From contig NZ_CP106877.1 of NCBI RefSeq assembly GCF_026547205.1, positions 1,142,771 to 1,206,770 of the forward strand: a stretch of DNA of 64,000 nucleotides, written 5' to 3'. The position numbers and the translations under genes were made by a program. The notes beneath the pieces are model-generated. The model was not told the origin of the DNA. It made no database searches and saw nothing but the letters and a program-made list of their open reading frames with translations. The stretch is from Fervidibacillus halotolerans (GTDB taxonomy: Bacteria; Bacillota; Bacilli; Bacillales; Caldibacillaceae). Every line of letters starts with the position of its first letter. Position 1 is the first letter of the stretch. Shown piece after piece: positions 57,258 to 64,000 of this stretch.

Positions 57258-59294
57258 CTATTTAATTAAGGCATTACAATCGATAATCAATGCAACTTGT
57301 CCATTTCCGAGAATTGTTGCACCGGAGATGGCAAAAACGTTTGTTAAAAAGTTGCCTAGGGATTTCAATACGATTTCTTGTTGTCCTATAAAGGAATCAA
57401 CAACAAGTGCAGCTAGTTTTTCTCCTTTACGGACAATGACGATCGATAAAAAGTCATCCTCCAGTTCTTCTCCTGGAACTTGGAAAACATCCTTTAAAAA
57501 TATAAGTGGTACAACTTTCCCCCGAAAATCAATCACAGGTTGTTCATGGGCGTATTGAATTTCCGAGCGTTTGATAATAGCCGTTTCTATAATCGATGTA
57601 AGTGGTATAGCATATTTTTCCTGTTTAATTTCCACGAGCATAACAGAAATAATCGTTAACGTAAGCGGTAATTGAATGGTAAACCGGGTCCCTTTATCAC
57701 GTTCTGATTGAACAGTGATTGAACCCCCCAAGGATTCGATCGTATTTTTCACAACATCCAAGCCAACGCCTCGACCGGATATATCTGTAATTTTTTCCGC
57801 CGTCGAAAAACCGGAAGAAAAGATTAAATCATAAACTTCCTTATCCGTCAATCGATCTGCTTTTTCTTCAGAAACAACTCCTTTCCGGATCGCTTTTTCC
57901 AAAACCTTTTCCCGATTAATTCCAGCACCATCATCTATAATTTCAATAAAAACATGATTTCCACTATGATATGCCTTAAGCTCGATGGACCCTTCTTCCG
58001 GTTTCCCTTTTTTCCTCCGTTCTTCCGGCATTTCGATACCGTGATCGATGGAATTTCGTAGTAAATGTACAATTGGATCACCAATTTGGTCGATTACAGT
58101 CCGATCCAATTCCGTTTCTTGACCGATAATTTGCAAGTTGATTTTCTTATGTAATTCCCTTGACAATTGGCGAACCATTTTTGGAAAACGATTGAACACA
58201 GACTCGACCGGAACCATTCGCATCGTTAAAATAATCGATTGCAAATTACTAGAAACTCTCGACATTTTTTCCACGGTATCCGTCAACTCAGGGTGATTAA
58301 TATCTTTACTGATTTGTTCTAACCTGCCTCGATCGATCACTAATTCTTCAAATAAATTCATCAATTCATCAAGGCGATTAATATTAACTCGAATCGTTTT
58401 ATGTAAATTTCCCCTTTTATTTTTTTGTTGTACTTGTTCTTTAGGTTCGGTATCCTTCTTTTGATTCGTATCTTCCTTTTTGGGATGAGTTTCTCCGGTA
58501 GACTTTTGTTTGTTTTGAAGGTCCTCCAACTGGATTGGCACGACATGAACGTTGTCAATCTCAGATACTTTCATAATTTTCTTTACGATATCTTCCTTTG
58601 ATTCGTTGGTAATCACGGTCATTGTAAATTGGAGATCAAATTGCTCTTCTTCAAGTTGTTCAACCGGTGGGTTTGATTTAATTATGTCGCCTAATTTTTC
58701 TAAAACATTAAAAACCATATACACCCTTGCCGATTTTAATAAACAATCCGGGCGTAGTGATACCGTTAATTCATATGCAATGTAGCCTTGTTCAAAGGAT
58801 TGTTCTAAAACGGTCATTTCATATGTATCATATGTTAATTTCAGAGAGGAACTCGTTTCATTTATGTCAGATGTGACCTTTTCTTTTTTTGAATCGCTCT
58901 GTGGAGGTAAGGATCCTTCCGTTCCAAAGAATTTTAGTTTTTCCACCGTCTCCTGCACATCTGCACTGCCGTCTCCTCCGGATGCAATGGACTCGACCAT
59001 GGCTTCCAATTGGTCGATGGCGATAAAGATCAAATCGATTAAATCTGAAGATACATCGAATTTTCCATTTCGAATTCCGTCGAGAACATTTTCCATTTGA
59101 TGGGTCAAGTTTGCCATATCTTCATAACCCATCGTAGCAGACATCCCTTTTAACGTATGGGCCGAACGAAATATTTCATTGACAATTGTTATATTTTCTG
59201 GATTCTTTTCCAACTGAAGTAATTGTTCATTACAGTTTTGTAAATGTTCCCTGCTTTCTTCGATGAAAACTTCTAAATACTGATTCATTTCCAT
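57258..59294 (-). CDS. cheA: Chemotaxis histidine kinase CheA
   Basis: The 678-residue kinase has the P1 phosphoacceptor H46 in RSAHTLKGMSA, a P2 domain at about 160-260, a charged linker (about 265-300) and a P3 dimerisation domain. The P4 ATP site has LLRNSIDHGIE (N box), DDGAGI (G1) and ISGRGVGLDVV (G2), and P5 is CheW-like. ATG 59294 (MEMNQYLEVF) matches B. subtilis and has GGGGTG six bases upstream; a GTG three codons earlier is within that site. Confidence 0.97.
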   Translation of the reverse strand: MEMNQYLEVFIEESREHLQNCNEQLLQLEKNPENITIVNEIFRSAHTLKGMSATMGYEDMANLTHQMENVLDGIRNGKFDVSSDLIDLIFIAIDQLEAMVESIASGGDGSADVQETVEKLKFFGTEGSLPPQSDSKKEKVTSDINETSSSLKLTYDTYEMTVLEQSFEQGYIAYELTVSLRPDCLLKSARVYMVFNVLEKLGDIIKSNPPVEQLEEEQFDLQFTMTVITNESKEDIVKKIMKVSEIDNVHVVPIQLEDLQNKQKSTGETHPKKEDTNQKKDTEPKEQVQQKNKRGNLHKTIRVNINRLDELMNLFEELVIDRGRLEQISKDINHPELTDTVEKMSRVSSNLQSIILTMRMVPVESVFNRFPKMVRQLSRELHKKINLQIIGQETELDRTVIDQIGDPIVHLLRNSIDHGIEMPEERRKKGKPEEGSIELKAYHSGNHVFIEIIDDGAGINREKVLEKAIRKGVVSEEKADRLTDKEVYDLIFSSGFSTAEKITDISGRGVGLDVVKNTIESLGGSITVQSERDKGTRFTIQLPLTLTIISVMLVEIKQEKYAIPLTSIIETAIIKRSEIQYAHEQPVIDFRGKVVPLIFLKDVFQVPGEELEDDFLSIVIVRKGEKLAALVVDSFIGQQEIVLKSLGNFLTNVFAISGATILGNGQVALIIDCNALIK

Positions 59295-59299
59295 CTTTT

Positions 59300-60364
59300 T
59301 CACCCCAAATTTACTTTATTTGTTATGAAACTAGCAATTTGATCAATCGGACCAATTTGATCGACGAGTCCCGTTTGAATCGCCGATTTCGGCATACCAA
59401 AAATAACCGCCGTTTCTTTTGATTCTGCAATGGCATATGTTTTCGTCTGCTGCTTTAATTTTTTTAATCCTTTTGTCCCATCAGAACCCATCCCTGTTAA
59501 TATCACCGCGATAATGTCTACTTCCTTCAATTTCGCCGCAGAATAAAATAATTGATCGACGGATGGTCGATGGCCGTTTACCGGAGGAAGATCGGTTATT
59601 TCTGCCGTTAATGTTTTTCCAAGTTTTTTAATTTCCAAGTGAAAGCCACCTGGAGCCAAATAAGCTACTCCATTTCGTAAAATATCGCCGTTTTCCGCTT
59701 CTTTTACAGTAATCTCACTTATATGATCAAGTCGATTCGCTAACGATTTTGTAAATTTTGCCGGCATATGTTGGACGATTAGTATTGGGGCATGAATGTT
59801 TTTCGGAATTCGCATTAAAACTTCTTGTAATGCCCTCGGCCCTCCTGTAGACGTACCAATTAAAACGATTTTCTTTTTCCGGGATTTTTTAATGATTTGT
59901 CCCTTTTCCTTTTCTTTTACATCCGTTTGTTTCATCTCGTTGGGTAATTGATATAATTGTAAATTGATTGCTTTCGCTTTAATAATCTTAGCGATTAATT
60001 CTTCTTTTACTTTATGTATATCTAAAGAAATCGTACCGGATGGTTTCGGAACAAAATCGAACGCTCCCATTTGAATCGCTCGAATCGTATTTTCTGCCCC
60101 TTCCGTTGTTGTATTCGAAAGCATAATGACAGGTAAAGGGGTTTCTTTCATAATGATATCCAATGTTTCTAAACCGTTGAGTACCGGCATTTCCACATCG
60201 AGGGTAACGACATCCGGTTTGAATGTTTGGATTTTCTTTAATGCCTCTTTCCCATTGGATGCTGTTGCAATTACCTCGATTCGATCGTCCTCGTTCAATA
60301 AATTGGATATTAATTTCCTCATAAACAACGAATCATCTACAACTAAAACTTTAATTCGAGTCAT
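59300..60364 (-). CDS. cheB: Chemotaxis methylesterase CheB
   Basis: The 354 residues have a receiver domain with VVDDS and the phospho-acceptor Asp in VTLDVEMPVLNG, then a C-terminal methylesterase whose triad is visible as Ser in IGTSTGGP, His in IVQHMP and Asp in TGMGSDG. It demethylates receptors. ATG 60364 has AGTAGG at six bases; ATG 60370, two codons earlier, overlaps that spacing. It starts just after the flhG stop. Confidence 0.96.
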   Translation of the reverse strand: MTRIKVLVVDDSLFMRKLISNLLNEDDRIEVIATASNGKEALKKIQTFKPDVVTLDVEMPVLNGLETLDIIMKETPLPVIMLSNTTTEGAENTIRAIQMGAFDFVPKPSGTISLDIHKVKEELIAKIIKAKAINLQLYQLPNEMKQTDVKEKEKGQIIKKSRKKKIVLIGTSTGGPRALQEVLMRIPKNIHAPILIVQHMPAKFTKSLANRLDHISEITVKEAENGDILRNGVAYLAPGGFHLEIKKLGKTLTAEITDLPPVNGHRPSVDQLFYSAAKLKEVDIIAVILTGMGSDGTKGLKKLKQQTKTYAIAESKETAVIFGMPKSAIQTGLVDQIGPIDQIASFITNKVNLG

Positions 60365-60371
60365 TTGCATC

Positions 60372-61232
60372 CTACTTTCTTAGAAGAAACGATTTTAGTT
60401 TTTCCACAAATTGCTTCGGCTCATTTTTAATTTCCGTTTTCAAAAAGTAATTTGCTACCTTTTCGATCGATTTTGCAGCGGGGGATTTCGGTGCAAGGAT
60501 TAGAATCGGTGTTTGTTTTTTTACTGCCGTCATGACGGTATGATCTTCCGGAATCGTACCGATAATCTCAACTCGTTTATGGAGAAAATGCTGGATAACC
60601 GTCGACAGTCGATCGACTGTTTCCTTTCGTTCCTTCGTTGAATGAATCCGATTTCCAAGGAGATAAATCGTCGCTTCCCTTTTTATACTTAATATATATT
60701 TAATGGATGAATATGCATCCATGATTGACGTCGGTTCAGGTGTAACAATCGTTATAATATGGTCGACTGACGTTAAAAAATGTACCGTATCTTTCGTCAT
60801 GCCTGCACCTAAATCGAAAATAAAATAATCATATTCATATGTAATCCGCTGAATTTCCCTTAAAAAAGCAGCCAAACGTTGTTCATTTAACATGATTAAC
60901 TGATTTAAACCGGTACCACCTGCGATATAAAAGATCCCTTCTGGTCCGCGTTCGATAATTTGTTCTAAAGATAAATTATCATTGAAAAAATGACTCAAAT
61001 TCTTTTTCGCTGTCATACCCGTTAATAAATCGATATTCCCCATACCGATATCTAAATCAAATAATAATACTCTTTTTCCTGATTTGGCGAGGGAAATGGA
61101 AAAATTTAACGAAATATTCGATTTCCCAACCCCTCCCTTTCCACTAATGATTGCGATTGTTTGGGCATATTTTCCACTTATTTGTTTCCTCAAACGTTGT
61201 CTAAGTTTTTCCGCTTGGTCATGCATCTTCAT
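60372..61232 (-). CDS. flhG: Flagellar number/site regulator FlhG (YlxH, MinD-like)
   Basis: The 286-residue MinD/ParA-type ATPase has a deviant Walker A ISGKGGVGKSN at about 30, and DLDIGMGNIDLL and FDLGAGMTKD (Walker B/A' region). The N-terminal DQAEKLRQRLRK helix is the part that stimulates FlhF GTPase. It controls flagellar number and placement. The start overlaps the flhF stop by 4 bases (ATGA), so the pair is co-translated. Confidence 0.95.
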   Translation of the reverse strand: MKMHDQAEKLRQRLRKQISGKYAQTIAIISGKGGVGKSNISLNFSISLAKSGKRVLLFDLDIGMGNIDLLTGMTAKKNLSHFFNDNLSLEQIIERGPEGIFYIAGGTGLNQLIMLNEQRLAAFLREIQRITYEYDYFIFDLGAGMTKDTVHFLTSVDHIITIVTPEPTSIMDAYSSIKYILSIKREATIYLLGNRIHSTKERKETVDRLSTVIQHFLHKRVEIIGTIPEDHTVMTAVKKQTPILILAPKSPAAKSIEKVANYFLKTEIKNEPKQFVEKLKSFLLRK

Positions 61233-62353
61233 TCACCAACAATCCGATTGACAATTGTCTGAATCGTCCCTTCCATAATATCATCGGGAACATCTTGTCC
61301 AGTTGTTATATAGGCAACTCCCTTTTTATATTTTAATGGGATGTTGATCAACGAACCATAATGATCCGTTTCATCTAATTTTGTAAAAATTAATTTATCG
61401 ATCGCTACGTTAGAAAATTGCTCGTAAATCGCGGACATATCATCCTCTTTTGCCGTTAATGAAAACACTAAATAGGTTTCCATATCCCTTGTGGAATCGA
61501 TGATGCGGTCTAATTCTTGAACATTTTTAGAGTAACGAAAATTTCTTCCGGCTGTATCGATGAAGGTCATATCATACGTCTGGAATCGATGAACTGCCCT
61601 TTGAAAATCTTTGGATGTATAACATACTTCCAAAGGAACATCGAGTATTTTGGCATAGGTTTTCAATTGTTCCACAGCGCCGATCCGATATGTATCCGTC
61701 GTAATAAATGCGATTGATTTTTGTAAATCCAATTTTGCATGGGCAGCTAATTTTGCCAATGTAGTCGTCTTTCCGACACCCGTTGGACCTAAACACATTA
61801 CCATCTTTTTCTGAAAACTCATCCCTCCAAAGGAATAGGGTTGTAATTTTTTTGAAAAAAATTGTTTTGCATACTTTTTCCCTTCGACATCCGTTACATT
61901 TTTATTATGTTCATAATATTTTTCTAAAAGAAAATCCGATAATTCGTCCAATAACCTCTGATCGATTCTCTGCTGTGACAGCCTGCCCATCAACGGACGA
62001 AAAGGAGGTGGAACATTTCCGAAATCCTTGTTTTCATCGGCGATTGTTGCAACCATGTTTTTGATCGATGCAATCTCTTTTAAAAGGTTTTCTTCCTCCC
62101 TTTTCGTTTGGAAACCTGTTATTTGTTTCGAATGATTGTATGTAGACAGTTCTTGTTTATGGATATTCCGAGAAATTGGACGTTCCTTATCTATTGCTGC
62201 AATCACTTCAATTCTTTTTTTTCGAAAAAAACGTAACAACCCTCCTTTGTGAATTTCCCTCGAATTTAGGATGATGGCATCTCGGCCTAATTCGGACCGA
62301 ATTTGTTTCATCGCCTCCTGCATATTCGGAGCAGTATATTTTTTTACCTTCAA
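61229..62353 (-). CDS. flhF: Flagellar biosynthesis GTPase FlhF
   Basis: The 374-residue SRP-type GTPase has an N-terminal basic region (MKVKKYTAPNMQEAMKQIR), an N domain, then the G domain with P-loop LGPTGVGKTTTLAK at about 190, TDTYRIGAVEQL and DTAGRN, plus TKLDE. It recruits the first flagellar components to the assembly site. It overlaps flhA by 4 bases. Confidence 0.96.
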   Translation of the reverse strand: MKVKKYTAPNMQEAMKQIRSELGRDAIILNSREIHKGGLLRFFRKKRIEVIAAIDKERPISRNIHKQELSTYNHSKQITGFQTKREEENLLKEIASIKNMVATIADENKDFGNVPPPFRPLMGRLSQQRIDQRLLDELSDFLLEKYYEHNKNVTDVEGKKYAKQFFSKKLQPYSFGGMSFQKKMVMCLGPTGVGKTTTLAKLAAHAKLDLQKSIAFITTDTYRIGAVEQLKTYAKILDVPLEVCYTSKDFQRAVHRFQTYDMTFIDTAGRNFRYSKNVQELDRIIDSTRDMETYLVFSLTAKEDDMSAIYEQFSNVAIDKLIFTKLDETDHYGSLINIPLKYKKGVAYITTGQDVPDDIMEGTIQTIVNRIVGE

Positions 62354-64000
62354 TCGATATTCACCACCCCAACACTTTGAACTTCAATACTAGGTTCCAA
62401 TTCGTTATACGATAAAATTGGAACTTGCGGAAAATGCCTTTCTGTCAAATCCTTAACGTACATCCGGATTCCTGGTGAACATAAAACGATCGGTGTTTCA
62501 TTTCGACTCATCATTTTTTCAATTTCTTTAGCCAATCTTTCAATAATCAACTGGGTTGTCGTTGGATCCAAAGATATGTAATTTCCATGTTCCGTTTGTT
62601 GAATGGAATCGGCGATCGTTTTTTCAACTTTTCCAGATAAGGTAATCACTTTTAACATTTGTTGATCTGAAACATATTGGTGAGTGATTTGACTCGATAA
62701 AGCTTGTCTAACATATTCGGTTAAAATATTCGGATCGGTCGTTACTTTACCAAAATCCGCCAACGTTTCAAAAATGACCGGCAAATTTCGTATCGACACC
62801 CGTTCTTTCAATAAATTCGCCAATACTTTTTGCACATCTCCTACTGAAAGGGGATTTGGGGTCACTTCTTCCACTAATATTGGATAAGATTCCTTTAAAT
62901 GATCGATCAATTGTTTCGTTTCTTCCCTTCCGAGCAATTGATAAGCGAAAGCCTTCAACACTTCCGTTAAATGGGTGCTTACGACTGATGGAGGGTCAAC
63001 GACGGTATATCCTGCTAGCTCCGCCTTCTCTTTCATTTCTTCATTGATCCATTTTGCTGGAATGCCAAAAGCAGGTTCGACCGTATCAATTCCGACAATA
63101 TCAGGGCTATCTTCGCCAGAAACCATCGCTAAGTAATGATCCAATAGAACTTCTCCTCGACCAACTTCATTCCCCTTAATTTTTATCCGGTATTCATTAG
63201 GAGCCAGTTGAATATTGTCACGAATCCGAACAACCGGAATGATAAAACCAAGTTCAATCGCCAATTGTCGACGAATCATGACAACACGATCGAGCAAATC
63301 TCCGCCTTGATTCGTATCCGCTAAAGGAATCAACCCGTAACCAAATTCAAATTCAATCGGATCTATATTTAATAATTGGACGACATTTTCCTGTTTCCGC
63401 AATTCCTCGCCAGCGGCTTCTTCTTGAGCTTGGATCTCCTTTTCAATCGGAACCTGATCTTCCCTCGTCATTACATACCCACCAATAAATAACAAAGCAG
63501 ATATTGGCACCGTTAAAATCGACTCGATTGGTGTAAACAAACCTAATAGAAAAATCGTTCCCCCAGCCACATATAACATTTTCGGAAAAGCGAAAAGTTG
63601 GTTCGTTACATCGTGACCGAGATTATCCTCTGAAGCTGCACGGGTGACGATAATGGCAGTTGCAGTGGAAATCAACAATGCAGGCAACTGGCTGACGATG
63701 CCATCGCCAACCGTTAACAAAGAATATTTATTCGCCGCTTCTGCAAAGGACAAACCTTCCTGCACCATGCCGATTATCATTCCAAATATAAGGTTAATTA
63801 AAACGATAACAATCCCTGCAATAGCATCCCCTTTTACAAATTTACTAGCTCCATCCATCGCTCCATAGAAGTCAGCTTCACGGCCAATTTTTTCTCTACG
63901 GATTTTCGCTTCTTGTTCCGAAATCATCCCTGCATTTAAATCCGCATCGATGCTCATTTGCTTTCCGGGCATCGCATCTAACGTAAATCGGGCAGCTACT
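62350..64000 (-). CDS. flhA: Flagellar export gate protein FlhA (N-terminal part outside the window)
   Basis: The gene enters from the right edge. The reading is open to base 64000 (VAARFTLDAMPGKQMSIDAD), so the ATG at 63972 is internal. Visible are the FHIPEP-type cytoplasmic loop (ISEQEAKIRREKIGREADFYGAMDGASKFVKGD), four membrane helices up to about 160, and the cytoplasmic domain ending near PQVPILSYNELEPSIEVQ. About 549 residues are in the window, of a family that is usually about 680 long. FlhA is the nonameric export gate of the flagellar secretion system. Confidence 0.96.
   Translation of the reverse strand, partial: VAARFTLDAMPGKQMSIDADLNAGMISEQEAKIRREKIGREADFYGAMDGASKFVKGDAIAGIVIVLINLIFGMIIGMVQEGLSFAEAANKYSLLTVGDGIVSQLPALLISTATAIIVTRAASEDNLGHDVTNQLFAFPKMLYVAGGTIFLLGLFTPIESILTVPISALLFIGGYVMTREDQVPIEKEIQAQEEAAGEELRKQENVVQLLNIDPIEFEFGYGLIPLADTNQGGDLLDRVVMIRRQLAIELGFIIPVVRIRDNIQLAPNEYRIKIKGNEVGRGEVLLDHYLAMVSGEDSPDIVGIDTVEPAFGIPAKWINEEMKEKAELAGYTVVDPPSVVSTHLTEVLKAFAYQLLGREETKQLIDHLKESYPILVEEVTPNPLSVGDVQKVLANLLKERVSIRNLPVIFETLADFGKVTTDPNILTEYVRQALSSQITHQYVSDQQMLKVITLSGKVEKTIADSIQQTEHGNYISLDPTTTQLIIERLAKEIEKMMSRNETPIVLCSPGIRMYVKDLTERHFPQVPILSYNELEPSIEVQSVGVVNID

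Noticed and set aside
63644-63868. A 74-codon plus-strand frame near the right edge
   Set aside because: It is antisense to the membrane part of flhA.

Overview
The window is a chromosomal stretch from a low-GC, endospore-forming, flagellated Firmicute of the Bacillaceae. The evidence is gene order close to the Bacillus subtilis flhA-to-cinA segment, dipicolinate synthase genes (spoVFAB), SpoIIIE, a SigD/CheA/CheC/CheD chemotaxis block, PolC-type replicase and strong AGGAGG-type ribosome binding sites. I cannot name the species. Almost everything lies on the minus strand; only the first 2.1 kb is on the plus strand.

In minus-strand transcription order (right to left): flhA (cut by the right edge), flhF, flhG, cheB, cheA, cheW, cheC, cheD, sigD, a small conserved unknown, swrB; then rpsB, tsf, pyrH, frr, uppS, cdsA, dxr, rasP, proS, polC; then the rimP-nusA-rnpM-ylxQ-infB-ylxP-rbfA translation operon, truB, ribF, rpsO, pnp, ylxY, mlpA, ymxH; then spoVFA-spoVFB, asd-dapG-dapA, rnjB, tepA-ylzJ, spoIIIE; a four-gene BMP-type nucleoside ABC importer (nupN-O-P-Q type); and ymfF-ymfH-ymfI-ymfJ-ymfK-ymfM-pgsA-cinA. 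The blocks cover motility, translation and replication, membrane and isoprenoid synthesis, RNA decay, and the lysine/dipicolinate route, in which asd, dapG and dapA make dihydrodipicolinate and SpoVFAB oxidises it for the spore core. Most blocks are separated by clear intrinsic terminators.

The plus-strand genes at the left edge are two half-size DUF1538 membrane proteins and a tandem PII-like protein, an uncharacterised putative transporter with a PII-type regulator. They sit where recA follows cinA in B. subtilis.

The main non-genic signal is a pair of related ISL3-like insertion-sequence derivatives in opposite orientation: 2142-2805, 664 bp, with a decayed transposase 3' end, and 26720-27075, 356 bp, MITE-like. 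Both share terminal inverted repeats, near-perfect 8-bp target duplications and a GC-rich nested palindrome. Both went into intrinsic terminators. Removing the first restores a perfect 7-bp stem plus T-run behind the PII gene; the second lies in the T-tract of the ymxH terminator and directly abuts the sigma-K promoter of spoVFAB.
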